A DNA stretch of 64,000 nt, from contig DCMZ01000010.1 in NCBI GenBank assembly GCA_002321895.1, positions 186,001-250,000 of the forward strand, given 5' to 3'. Shown here in pieces: positions 35,749 through 44,400 of this stretch; position 1 is the stretch's first letter; each line of letters begins with the position of its first letter. The translations under genes and the position numbers were made by a program. Below the pieces are notes generated by a model. That model was given only the letters and a program-made list of their open reading frames with translations. It was not told the DNA's origin and ran no database searches. Source of the stretch: Bdellovibrionaceae bacterium UBA1609. GTDB taxonomy: Bacteria > Bdellovibrionota > Bdellovibrionia > Bdellovibrionales > UBA1609.

Positions 35749-36804
35749 TCATCGAAAAATGTATCGACAGGCAGGGACCGATTGCCATTGTTTTTGCTGA
35801 ACTCGATCATTCCAACTCCGAAAAAGATCATCTCCCTTAAATAACAGATAATAGCCAGAAACTCCCAAAGTGGTGAGAAAGGCTACGGCCGATAGCTCCC
35901 CTACTAAAAGAAAGGGACGAGCCACCAAAATGGCCCCTTCAATGGGCATGGAAACCTTATCAATAGTATAGAAGTTCATCGGCCGCTCATCAGGAGGTAA
36001 GTGTGTCCAATGGTGCAATGCAAACTTCCAACTCCGAGTCACAAACGTGGAAAATGCGGCCAATCCAACCACTTTTCCCCAGAAATTGACGTCCTGTACA
36101 GAATCAACAAAAGACATATCATTTAAAATAGATATAAAACCAAAATTAATCGCAAAAGAAACCCCCATTGTGAATGGAGCATCCTGAATAATAAATTTCA
36201 CCTTTTCTCCATTTGACACTCCAGCCAGTCGATCTGGCAGCTTCCAGCTGGCCACCTTCTCCATATACTTACCCGCTTTTGTTCTGTAAATCCGAGCTAA
36301 CTCTCTCGGGAAAGGGGTAGAGAATAGTGCCAGTACAGCTGTTGAAAACACAAACGCCCCCTGTTTAACACTGGGATCCAGTCCATCTGGGCCAAAATGT
36401 ATCCAACTAGCATAAGCGGCTCCGGTTTTTACCACGGTCCATAGGATCCTTCCGCGATGAATTCTGTTCCACCATGGAATAAACCTCAAATCCACTTTAT
36501 AGGCATTATCTTCCACTTCCTCTACCGCTTTAGGCTTGAGACTCTTTTCCAGCATGGCTTTAATCCGCTCATTCTGACCATGCACCGTGAGAACGATAGG
36601 ATCATCCCCTATTACACCATATATTTTTTTGAGAACTTCATTCAGCTCCTGTTGACTATTGATCACATAGGTCTGGCTCATACCGGATAATTTAGTTTTA
36701 GGAGAAAGTTTAATTTCAGAGGATACAACCGGATGAACCTCGTCAGCAAAACAGAGGGTCACGGGCAATAGACAAAAGAGTGCAAAAACAAATTTACGAA
36801 TCAA
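35749..36804 (-). CDS. Hypothetical membrane protein with signal peptide
   Basis: 351 residues, no family recognised. A signal peptide (RKFVFALFCLLPVTLCFADE) is followed by a soluble stretch of about 100 residues with the segment IVLTVHGQNERIKAMLEK. After that come several hydrophobic helices (about residues 120-145, 150-170, 215-235 and 285-310), suggesting a polytopic inner-membrane protein with a periplasmic N-terminal domain. It is flanked by bcp and by a divergent VOC gene; neither points to its function. Confidence 0.6.
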   Translation of the reverse strand: MIRKFVFALFCLLPVTLCFADEVHPVVSSEIKLSPKTKLSGMSQTYVINSQQELNEVLKKIYGVIGDDPIVLTVHGQNERIKAMLEKSLKPKAVEEVEDNAYKVDLRFIPWWNRIHRGRILWTVVKTGAAYASWIHFGPDGLDPSVKQGAFVFSTAVLALFSTPFPRELARIYRTKAGKYMEKVASWKLPDRLAGVSNGEKVKFIIQDAPFTMGVSFAINFGFISILNDMSFVDSVQDVNFWGKVVGLAAFSTFVTRSWKFALHHWTHLPPDERPMNFYTIDKVSMPIEGAILVARPFLLVGELSAVAFLTTLGVSGYYLLFKGDDLFRSWNDRVQQKQWQSVPACRYIFR

Positions 36805-36894
36805 ATTCTAGTCCTGATTGGGAATGAGGAATTTTATCATAAGAACGGACTAAGAATCTAATCTCATAAAACTTCTTGCCATCTCCCATAGCAT

Positions 36895-36923
36895 TTGAGT
36901 AATAATTTCATGAAACGTATAAA
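36895..36923 (+). promoter_or_regulatory. Predicted sigma-70 promoter of the VOC-GST pair
   Basis: TTGAGT (36895-36900), 17-base spacer, TATAAA (36918-36923). The spacer contains a small palindrome TTTCATGAAA. Predicted start near 36930, about 30 bases before the TTG start of the VOC gene. Confidence 0.6.
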
Positions 36924-36958
36924 GTTTAAACAGGCCTCTCGCAACATTGGGATAAACA

Positions 36959-37384
36959 TTGAATACAACCTGTTTCCATCTTGCTGCCCCTTTCTTTGGC
37001 GACCTTTCTCCAATCATCGAATTCTATGAGCGCCTGGGCTGCCAAATGGGCCGCAAAAACAATGATGTGATCATAATAAACTTCTTTTCACACCAACTTG
37101 TATTGCACCGAAGCAACAAAATCGAAAAAGCGAAATCCATTTACCCGAGACATTTTGGACTTGTTCTTCCATCGGAAAGTGACTGGAATGACCTGGTTTC
37201 CAGAGCTAAATCTAATCAAATGAATTTCTATCGAGATCCCTACCATCGACATTCCGGACAGATCACTGAACACAAAACTTTTTTTTTAAAAGACCCTTCT
37301 GAAAACCTATTAGAATTTAAATGGTATAAGCATCGTAAAGCCATCTTTGAACCAATAGAATCAGCATCTATTGGAGAAGACTAA
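36959..37384 (+). CDS. VOC-superfamily (glyoxalase-fold) protein
   Basis: 141 residues with one or two beta-alpha-beta-beta-beta modules: CFHLAAPFFGDLSPIIEFYE at the N-terminus and FFLKDPSENLLEFKWYKH at the C-terminus, which hold the usual His and Glu metal positions of this superfamily. It starts with TTG; there is no in-frame ATG before the conserved His, and the ribosome binding site is weak. Eleven bases before the GST gene, hence an operon. The substrate is unknown; extradiol-type or glyoxalase-type chemistry are both possible. Confidence 0.72.
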   Translation: MNTTCFHLAAPFFGDLSPIIEFYERLGCQMGRKNNDVIIINFFSHQLVLHRSNKIEKAKSIYPRHFGLVLPSESDWNDLVSRAKSNQMNFYRDPYHRHSGQITEHKTFFLKDPSENLLEFKWYKHRKAIFEPIESASIGED

Positions 37385-37395
37385 AGGAGCAAAAA

Positions 37396-38022
37396 ATGAA
37401 AATATATGGCCATCCTGAAACCAGATCTTTTAGAGTCTATTGGACCTGTCATGAAGTTGGAATCCCTTATGACTTCGAACCCATAAAGCCAAAAGAAACA
37501 AGAACTAATAGTGAATTCATGCAGCTCAATCCCTCTGGAAAAGTACCAGCACTTACAGACAATGGCCTTCGGCTGTTTGAGTCTGCCGCTATTTGTTCTT
37601 ATATATGCCAAAAAATGAATTCCGATCTATTACCCCCACAGGGAACTCCTAGCCGTGCCAAGGTGGAACAATGGCTATTTTTTGCCTGTGCTGAACTGGA
37701 ACAACCTCTTTGGGTTTCTTCAAAGCATCAACATATTTTACCTGAAATGTATAGAACCCAAGAAGTCGAATCTTCCTGTAAATATGAATTTGAGCATCAA
37801 ACATCTGTACTGAGCCATCTACTTGCTGACAGGGAATTCCTTGTTGATGACCGTTTCACTCTAGCCGATCTTTTTGTTTCTCATGTCCTAATGTGGGCCC
37901 GCGCAAAAGGCTACATGGATAAGAAAAATGTAAACATCACTGATTTTATGAAACGCATGCGGGAGAGAGAAGGATTCAAGGCCACAAAAGCTTTAGCTAA
38001 AAAAGTAAATGAATCTCTTTAA
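37396..38022 (+). CDS. Glutathione S-transferase family protein
   Basis: 208 residues. N-terminal thioredoxin-like domain with MKIYGHPETRSFRVYWTCHE, the cis-proline segment SGKVPALTDNG and the glutathione-contact ESAAICSYI. The C-terminal helical domain contains FTLADLFVSHVLMWA, the conserved N-capping aspartate region. AAAGGAG precedes the ATG. Pairing with a VOC protein suggests detoxification of an electrophile or aldehyde, which is an inference from context. Confidence 0.86.
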   Translation: MKIYGHPETRSFRVYWTCHEVGIPYDFEPIKPKETRTNSEFMQLNPSGKVPALTDNGLRLFESAAICSYICQKMNSDLLPPQGTPSRAKVEQWLFFACAELEQPLWVSSKHQHILPEMYRTQEVESSCKYEFEHQTSVLSHLLADREFLVDDRFTLADLFVSHVLMWARAKGYMDKKNVNITDFMKRMREREGFKATKALAKKVNESL

Positions 38023-38930
38023 AGATTGAGATCTTGATAACTACCTGACTCTAAAAATTCAACCAGCTGAGAAAGAGACTTCATATCGTGAGAGTAGTCC
38101 ACCTGTACACAACGACTAGCGGTGACCAAATCATAGAGAATGTCGATTTCATTGCGAATAAACTGTTCATTATCTAGCTTCAATCGAAAAAGTTGTTTAG
38201 CCAGTAGACGAAGGCTATCCACCCCGATCAGAGGTTTAACTTTAAAAGTATCGTCGCTACTCACTAAAAATATAATTTCACTAATAGGAGAAATACAAAG
38301 CAGGGGCGCACTTACTAATTCATATAGATTCTCACCAAATACTTCATCCATGATTGGCAATGCCGGCGCCAATGGATTTTGCTTGGCTAGCTTCAATAAT
38401 TTAGGTCCTTGAGTGGGAATCCATTGAGCGGGATCTTCACCATTTAATACCAAGGCATCCTCAGTGATAACCTCGTGTCCTCGCTTAGCAAGCTGAGCCG
38501 TCAAAGTCGACTTTCCAATACCGGGATCTCCCACGATCACTTTAGTTTTACCATTAATAAAAGCCGAACAGGCATGCAGAACGACCTCACCCATCGACTG
38601 CAGAAGAATCGGCAAACCACTCATAATCAATAAAGAGTGTTTTTCTCTATCAGAAAGCGGAATCATTGTTTTTAAATAAATCTCTCCACGCTCGGGAATA
38701 ATGATAAGATCGGCGACCTTCTCTTTTCTCGCCACATATCCCAACTCCCATTGGCCAAATCGATCCCATTCACTATGTTCGTCTTTCAAAGTATGAAACC
38801 ATTTGATTTTAGAAATTACAGGCATCTCATTCGCGTAAACAAATATTTCCGGATTGGACTTAGAAACGTATGCAAAATCACTTGCATCAAAATCACATTG
38901 AATGGTTCTTCCAAAAAGATTGTAGACCAT
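38019..38930 (-). CDS. HPr kinase-like P-loop protein
   Basis: 303 residues. A Walker A GDPGIGKSTLTAQLAKRGHEV (about 134) followed by ITEDALVL matches the HprK-like fold seen in stand-alone bacterial proteins of unknown function. The histidine region before it (LHACSAFINGKTKVIVG) matches the HprK/PEPCK-type start. The N-terminal 120 residues are not those of true HprK, and no ptsH is nearby. Phosphoprotein kinase or small-molecule kinase are both possible. It converges on the GST gene with a four-base overlap. Confidence 0.65.
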   Translation of the reverse strand: MVYNLFGRTIQCDFDASDFAYVSKSNPEIFVYANEMPVISKIKWFHTLKDEHSEWDRFGQWELGYVARKEKVADLIIIPERGEIYLKTMIPLSDREKHSLLIMSGLPILLQSMGEVVLHACSAFINGKTKVIVGDPGIGKSTLTAQLAKRGHEVITEDALVLNGEDPAQWIPTQGPKLLKLAKQNPLAPALPIMDEVFGENLYELVSAPLLCISPISEIIFLVSSDDTFKVKPLIGVDSLRLLAKQLFRLKLDNEQFIRNEIDILYDLVTASRCVQVDYSHDMKSLSQLVEFLESGSYQDLNL

Positions 38931-39082
38931 ACTTAATTTTATCGCCTACCACTACCAAATCAACGAAATTGAGCTCTAATTCGAACAACTCTACTGGATG
39001 TTGGTTGGGGTGATGATGTACAAATTTAGAAACCACAAAAATCACGCCCTCCCCGGCTGGAGAAGGCGAATTCAATAAACTT

Positions 39083-39490
39083 TTAAGGGAATTCTGGAGC
39101 CTCATTATTCCAATGAACCACCTCAATCTCGTGCCCTGTAGGATCATTAATATACCAAGAAGTGGAGAATGGGTATTGAGTGGCTCCTCCAAACTTTTCC
39201 GGGATATTATATTTATCCATAATATTCTCCCATTGATGCTTGTCACTGACCCTGAGAGCAAAGTGATTCAACTGATATCGACTGTAGCCCTGAGGTTGAT
39301 CTAGACTTTCCTTGGGTTGGAGCATACATAACATGCTGTCACCGCTTTTAAGAACGGCATACTCCCTTCCCCTCTCAGACACTCCTTTTTCAACCAATTC
39401 AAATTTAAAAACCTTCTGATACCAATCCACTGAATCGCGTATGGATTTAACATAAAAATTAATATGATCTAGTTTAACATTCACTTTCAA
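39083..39490 (-). CDS. VOC-superfamily (glyoxalase-fold) protein
   Basis: 135 residues covering two modules: LDHINFYVKSIRDSVDWYQKV at the N-terminus and a second with QLNHFALRVSD, WYINDPTGHEIEVVHW at the C-terminus. The two His and two Glu positions typical of metal-binding VOC enzymes (dioxygenases, fosfomycin-modifying enzymes, glyoxalase I) can be identified. AAGGAG lies upstream of the ATG. It is divergent from the XRE-cupin regulator gene, a common arrangement for a regulator and its target, so control by it is likely. Confidence 0.8.
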   Translation of the reverse strand: MKVNVKLDHINFYVKSIRDSVDWYQKVFKFELVEKGVSERGREYAVLKSGDSMLCMLQPKESLDQPQGYSRYQLNHFALRVSDKHQWENIMDKYNIPEKFGGATQYPFSTSWYINDPTGHEIEVVHWNNEAPEFP

Positions 39491-39624
39491 ACTCCTTATA
39501 AACTCTGAATATATGTAATGTATTTGATGTATATTTTCTCTTTTTCGTTCAATTCTTTTTCCATAAAGTGTCCTTTCGTAAACACAAAACGACCATACAT
39601 CATTTAGATTTTATATCTTCTATT

Positions 39625-39653
39625 TTGACAATATATTGTCATAATGCTAATTT
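39625..39653 (+). promoter_or_regulatory. Promoter with embedded perfect palindrome upstream of the XRE-cupin gene
   Basis: TTGACA (39625-39630) and TAATTT (39648-39653), 17 bases apart. A perfect 16-base palindrome TGACAATATATTGTCA (39626-39641) overlaps the -35 box. This is the layout of an autoregulated HTH repressor. The predicted start of transcription coincides with the ATG at 39660, so the mRNA would be leaderless. Confidence 0.6.
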
Positions 39654-39659
39654 GTGGTA

Positions 39660-40217
39660 ATGGACAACCTTTCTGAAAACTTGGCCACAAACATCCGAAC
39701 CTTGCGCAGAAGCTCAGGATGGACTCAGCAGCAACTTGCAGATCGCTCTGGTCTCTCCAGAACGAATATTTCTTATCTAGAATCCGGAGAAGCTAATCCG
39801 TCCATTCACCTCCTTATGCAAGTGGTGCACGCTTTAGGCGTTAGTGTAGAAGAGATCATGCAAAATCCTAGACCTCCCATTCAAATACTTAAGGCCAAAG
39901 ACTTAATACCAGATATTAGAAATGGCGTTTCTGTATATAATCTTGTGGGTGAAAAACTACCCGGTTTTCATATAGAAAAGATGGAGTTTGAGGCGACGAC
40001 TCATATGAAAGGTCACCCCCATCTACAAGGGACCCACGAATATCTTATTAATTTAAGTGGTGGATTGATTCTTTATGTGGAAGGCGAAAAATATGAGTTG
40101 AAAACGGGAGACTGCATCGCCTTCCCAGGACATTGCCGGCACGCCTACTCCAACCCAAGGCACAATAGATCCGTAAATATAAGTGTATTAGCCTTCTCCA
40201 CGCCACAGACTCGGTAA
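39660..40217 (+). CDS. XRE-family regulator with C-terminal cupin sensor domain
   Basis: 185 residues. N-terminal HTH (WTQQQLADRSGLSRTNISYL, about 20-40) and a C-terminal cupin (residues about 108-180: GHPHLQGTHEYLINLSGG then LKTGDCIAFPGHCRHAYSN), the arrangement of regulators that sense a small ligand or metal. The ATG at 39660 has no Shine-Dalgarno; a GTG at 39654 adds two residues. The promoter geometry suggests leaderless translation from the ATG. Likely targets are itself and the divergent VOC gene. Confidence 0.85.
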   Translation: MDNLSENLATNIRTLRRSSGWTQQQLADRSGLSRTNISYLESGEANPSIHLLMQVVHALGVSVEEIMQNPRPPIQILKAKDLIPDIRNGVSVYNLVGEKLPGFHIEKMEFEATTHMKGHPHLQGTHEYLINLSGGLILYVEGEKYELKTGDCIAFPGHCRHAYSNPRHNRSVNISVLAFSTPQTR

Positions 40218-40332
40218 AAGCTACCAAATATGAATGTAAACATTTTAGATTTCCCAATTTCAATCTGATCTTCAAACCTAATAGGTAAACTTATGGTACT
40301 TCTGGGCGGACCCAACCCACGAAAGGACCATT

Positions 40333-41469
40333 GTGAAATCGTTCAAATTAATTATTCCCGTACTAACTACTATGTTAGCCACCTCGGCCGCCTATGGTGG
40401 AAACTACTCAAGAAGAAGCATAGACGTAACAATCCAAAACCAAATTGGACACGACCTATCAGAACTCTCCTTTAAACAAGATCTATATTGCACCGGAGTT
40501 AGTTCAGAATTGTCTCCTATCAGATACAGTTGTGATGATGAAGTAAAGACTTTCGTTGAGCCGCAAATAGATGCCGATAAAAATGCAAATCTAGAAATTC
40601 CTGGGGTTTCTGAATGGTCCATTGAAGCCACTGGCTGGTATGAGAATTTCTATATAATGAGTCCAGCCGACAATTTACCTCAAGCCCTCGTACCCGACGG
40701 ATTTGAGCTGCGAGACCGACATTCTTCAGAAAATCTCGATCCCCAAGAATATATATATCAGATAAGATTAAGTCATAATGACAGAGCTGAACAGAGTTTC
40801 GTGAAAGACGGCATCCAGCTTGTCTATGACTATAGATCATTGCTTCAAGTGGCTGTAGACCGAAGTGAATTGGATGAAGCAGACTACTCTAAATTGTTCG
40901 TTGAAAAAGAAGAGGGCCAACTCATGTCCCTCTACTCCAAACCTATTCAAGGGCAGCTGAAAGTCGCGTCTTTAAAGGAGCTCGATCAAGAAAAAATTAA
41001 ACTTGAGCTGGAAGTGACTTACCATCGCCCATACAATAATGAAAAAATTGATATCCCACTCAATGAAGATGGCTCCTACACCCTTCCCTCTTTAAAAATA
41101 GTTAAAGAAGGACGAATGGCCATTTCCGACATTCAACTGTTTGTAATGTACCAAGTGTCTCCTGAATACGCTCTGACTCTATCTACCTTTACATCGCCGG
41201 GATACAGGAAAACATCTGGATTTCAAAATTCGGTAAATCCAGCCACGCTGATTCGCCTTGAAAGCGATGAAGTGGAAGTGCTTGAATCTGAAACTAAAAA
41301 AGAGATCGTAGAGTTTTTGCGAAAATCCACAGAAGTACAAATTGTTGAAACTCTCTATCCTGTATTCAGCAAAGCCAATTCAGAGTATGAGAGATTCATT
41401 CACTCAGAAGAACAAGGAGACTATCGATTTCACAATAGACTCCACGGCTACCTGGTAGAGTATAACTAG
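40333..41469 (+). CDS. Hypothetical secreted protein
   Basis: 378 residues, no family recognised. It starts with GTG, with AAAGGA upstream, and has a Sec signal peptide (KLIIPVLTTMLATSAAYG) cleaved near residue 22. The mature protein is acidic, mostly beta-strand-like, with few cysteines (YCTGVSS and YSCDDE could form one disulfide). Probably periplasmic or exported. A 13-base-pair hairpin follows the stop. Confidence 0.6.
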   Translation: MKSFKLIIPVLTTMLATSAAYGGNYSRRSIDVTIQNQIGHDLSELSFKQDLYCTGVSSELSPIRYSCDDEVKTFVEPQIDADKNANLEIPGVSEWSIEATGWYENFYIMSPADNLPQALVPDGFELRDRHSSENLDPQEYIYQIRLSHNDRAEQSFVKDGIQLVYDYRSLLQVAVDRSELDEADYSKLFVEKEEGQLMSLYSKPIQGQLKVASLKELDQEKIKLELEVTYHRPYNNEKIDIPLNEDGSYTLPSLKIVKEGRMAISDIQLFVMYQVSPEYALTLSTFTSPGYRKTSGFQNSVNPATLIRLESDEVEVLESETKKEIVEFLRKSTEVQIVETLYPVFSKANSEYERFIHSEEQGDYRFHNRLHGYLVEYN

Positions 41470-41489
41470 ATCACATCTTTCAATGTAAC

Positions 41490-41528
41490 ATCTCGATCAA
41501 GTTTAACTTTAAGGGACTTGATCGAGAT
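41490..41528 (+). terminator. Long hairpin between convergent genes
   Basis: Thirteen-base-pair perfect stem ATCTCGATCAAGT/ACTTGATCGAGAT (41490-41502 with 41516-41528) with a 13-base loop. Only short T runs follow on either strand, so it is a weak or factor-assisted terminator serving the secreted-protein gene and possibly the histidine-kinase operon that converges on it. Confidence 0.5.
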
Positions 41529-41591
41529 TTATGTAAGTCGACCTCAACGATTTTAGAAATGCGGCGCAACGGATAAAGGGACTTGGCACCA

Positions 41592-43298
41592 TCAGGGGTT
41601 TAAAAGATACCTGAGGTAGCGCTTAGGGAAATACTTTAAATCTCGGCCTTCACTTTTAAATGGATCCAAATGTTGAGCGTTTCGATTGGTAACGAGAATT
41701 GATCTTTTTTCGAGTCCAAACTTCTCAATAAGGTCTATTCCATTCAAATCATTTGTTGATAGATCGTAATCCACTAAAAACAAAGTCTTCTCATCACACA
41801 GATCCTGACTTAAAAATGATTTGATTTTTTCAATGTCGGTGAGACCAACAAAACCGACGGGTTGTTCTTTAAACATCTCTCTAAATGTAGAAACTATACT
41901 TGGATCATCATCAAATGAAACGACCTCATTCACATATTTTAAATCTATATGATCGACAAAATACTTTGGCGTTTTCGCTAGCGGCAACTCCAACTGCACT
42001 CGCGTACCAGTGGCATCGGAGTCAAACTGAATATCTCCGCGCATCTTTTCTATAAATTGAACCACACCTTTTAAACCTAAACCAAATCCATCTTTTTTAC
42101 TAGAATTCAGCTTCTTGGATAGTGCCAATTCAATCATCTCATCAGACATGCCACAACCAGAATCAGAAATATCTATTACAGCCCGGTTCCCACGATCACT
42201 CAGTTGGATTGACACTTCACCCTTCCACCCTTGAGCTTCCGCAGCGTTATTTACAACATTAGACAAAGCCCTTTTAAACTCAGCCTCATCAAATTCAACA
42301 AACATGTTAAGATGCATACGATTCATTTTAAAATGAATCGACAGTTCAGGATAACTTAAGAATTCCAGTCTCTTTTCTTCGATGGCCTCCTCTATCGAGG
42401 TGGCCAGATGAACTTTTTCTGTCTTTTCGCCAATATTTCTGTCTTCATTTACAAATGTGAAGTCATCGTCAGAATTTTTAACCTCTTTCGTGTAACTCAA
42501 AAACTCAGTAGCAATTTGATTGATCCGATCAGTGGCACCTGAAAGAACCAGCTTTTCACTCTCACTCAAGTTATCATTAGCAATGGAAAGCATATTAAGG
42601 GCCGCAATGGGAGAACGAATATCATGGGCAGCCTTTTGAACAAGATGATTCACTCTTTTTTGAGCCTCCCATTCAGTAGACTTCTTTTCAAATGTAATTC
42701 TATCTTCCACCAGCCTTTTAATTTCAGCTATGAGCTGGGTAAAATCAAAGCCCGACTGACTTTTTGATAAGTGGCTGGTACCACTTGAGTTCAAACTCTC
42801 CTGAAGGTGCTTTAATGGCTGAAAAACTTGAGTTTTAAAAAACTTAAAGAATCCAAACAGTAAAACAACAAATAACAGAATCATTCCTATGATAACAACC
42901 GATATGGACTCTCGATGACGATCTTTCCCTGCTAATCTTTGTAGGTCTACATTCGCAATCACGTATTGGTCAAAATACTCATCTCTATCTTTGGGATACA
43001 CAATATCGTAACTGCTATTTTCTAAATCCTCAAAACGGACAACTCGAACATCTGTTACCGCCAGGCTCTCTTTTATCCTTTTCACCTCAGAATAGAATGC
43101 ATCTTTAAGGTCATTAGCCCAATACACCCGTAACTCATCACCCTCAATAAACAAACGGGATTCGATCTTATTTTGTTCAATCGACACCAAATGTTCATTC
43201 TCTGAATAAGTCAGGTAGATCAATACACCCACTGTGGTTGAAGTCACCACAGCAACCAAGAGTCCTACCTGTAAAACGAGTCGAGTAAAGAGGCTCAT
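41592..43298 (-). CDS. Hybrid sensor histidine kinase with C-terminal receiver
   Basis: 568 residues. TM1 (7-30), a periplasmic domain of about 100 residues, TM2 (132-152), a linker, then the HisKA box AHDIRSPIAAL (His225), HATPase N-box SNVVNNAAEA (Asn347, Asn351), G1 DSGCGM and G2 GFGLGLKG. The C-terminal receiver has the acidic pocket DDD (463-465), likely phospho-acceptor Asp510, Thr537 and Lys559. No output domain follows, so phosphate must pass on to another protein. It is the last gene of a six-gene operon, four bases after a periplasmic binding protein gene whose product may be its input. Confidence 0.9.
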   Translation of the reverse strand: MSLFTRLVLQVGLLVAVVTSTTVGVLIYLTYSENEHLVSIEQNKIESRLFIEGDELRVYWANDLKDAFYSEVKRIKESLAVTDVRVVRFEDLENSSYDIVYPKDRDEYFDQYVIANVDLQRLAGKDRHRESISVVIIGMILLFVVLLFGFFKFFKTQVFQPLKHLQESLNSSGTSHLSKSQSGFDFTQLIAEIKRLVEDRITFEKKSTEWEAQKRVNHLVQKAAHDIRSPIAALNMLSIANDNLSESEKLVLSGATDRINQIATEFLSYTKEVKNSDDDFTFVNEDRNIGEKTEKVHLATSIEEAIEEKRLEFLSYPELSIHFKMNRMHLNMFVEFDEAEFKRALSNVVNNAAEAQGWKGEVSIQLSDRGNRAVIDISDSGCGMSDEMIELALSKKLNSSKKDGFGLGLKGVVQFIEKMRGDIQFDSDATGTRVQLELPLAKTPKYFVDHIDLKYVNEVVSFDDDPSIVSTFREMFKEQPVGFVGLTDIEKIKSFLSQDLCDEKTLFLVDYDLSTNDLNGIDLIEKFGLEKRSILVTNRNAQHLDPFKSEGRDLKYFPKRYLRYLLNP

Positions 43299-43302
43299 AT
43301 TT

Positions 43303-44400
43303 CTACTTCAAGGTTCCATTTTTCAAAAGCTCTACCACTTTCACCTTTTTATTAGCGTGACCACCGTTTTTGGAAAAGCAAATAGTACCGACACTAGTTC
43401 CGTTGAAGCAACAGTCATTTTGGTGGAAAGCCTGCATTACAGACTGCTTAGTAATTGGCCCCTCTATACGATTTAAGGTACTCGCAAGAATGACACCCAC
43501 ATCATAACCATTGGCCACTTCAGATGTTGGCTCAACCCCAAACCTCTTCTTAGCTTTCTTTTGAAAGCCTTCATAGTCTTTTGAATTCTTATCCTGCAAT
43601 GAAATAGTAAAAATCGGAGATCTTCGATTTGCAATGGTCCTACGAACCATTTCTAGATCACCCACCGTCCAAGAAGAGTTAGTTAGGATCGGTGAATCCA
43701 CATTGTAATGTTGAAGTTGATCCATAAATGCAAAGGACTCATCCGGATACATCGTTATCATTACGAACTTATATTTACCTGACTTTAGACTTTCCATCGT
43801 CTCTTTATCTAGCTTCATAAACTTATCAATCGCTTTAACATCAACATCTGTTTTAAGGTTTTTAGCCTTTATAAACCTCTCAATATCCACAACTTGGTTG
43901 GCTGAGAATACCGCACGTTTATTATAGACAATGAGACCTTTGAGCCCCTTGTACTTTGAATTAACAAAATTCATTACGGCTTCGGTGTGACTTCTCATTG
44001 ACTCCCCAGTCGTGAATATTCGTTGACCAAATGTAGCCAACTTAGAATGTCCTGCAGCTGGAAAAATAGTCAAAATCTGATTCTTAGCCGTAATTGGAGC
44101 TACTTGCACCGCTTCATGACTGGTAGGAAACCCAACAACTGCCACTGGATCTAACGGCAATATCTTTTTGATTGAATTTAATGCTCCAATAGGAGACTCC
44201 GATTGATCATGTACCGTTTGCAGATTTACTTTTTTGTTTACCGTTGAGTTGAATCCCAGCTCAAACCCACGATAAAAGAGTTCCTGATTTTTATATGGCA
44301 GCACCGAATTGGCAGAACCATAGCCAACGATCGGGCTAGTCGCGGCAAATGCGGAACACTGAACTAGCATGAATCCTAAAATTGAAATCTTCTTAAACAC
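43303..44400 (-). CDS. Type-1 periplasmic substrate-binding protein (orphan)
   Basis: 365 residues with a signal peptide (ISILGFMLVQCSAFAA). The mature part has the two-lobed Leu/Ile/Val-binding-protein fold: LPLDPVAVVGFPTSHEAVQVAP and ILTIFPAAGHSKLATFGQRIF in lobe one, VMITMYPDESFAFMDQLQHY and TSEVANGYDVGVILASTL in lobe two. No ABC permease or ATPase genes are near, so it is unlikely to serve uptake. It lies directly between an ATP-grasp gene and the histidine kinase gene with essentially no gap. A role as ligand receptor for the kinase is an inference modelled on LuxP/LuxQ. Confidence 0.82.
   Translation of the reverse strand: MFKKISILGFMLVQCSAFAATSPIVGYGSANSVLPYKNQELFYRGFELGFNSTVNKKVNLQTVHDQSESPIGALNSIKKILPLDPVAVVGFPTSHEAVQVAPITAKNQILTIFPAAGHSKLATFGQRIFTTGESMRSHTEAVMNFVNSKYKGLKGLIVYNKRAVFSANQVVDIERFIKAKNLKTDVDVKAIDKFMKLDKETMESLKSGKYKFVMITMYPDESFAFMDQLQHYNVDSPILTNSSWTVGDLEMVRRTIANRRSPIFTISLQDKNSKDYEGFQKKAKKRFGVEPTSEVANGYDVGVILASTLNRIEGPITKQSVMQAFHQNDCCFNGTSVGTICFSKNGGHANKKVKVVELLKNGTLK

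Noticed and set aside
38893..39261. Minus-strand ORF of 122 residues between the HprK-like and VOC genes.
   Set aside because: It overlaps the VOC gene in another frame and also enters the HprK-like gene. The remaining 150 bases alone do not support a gene.
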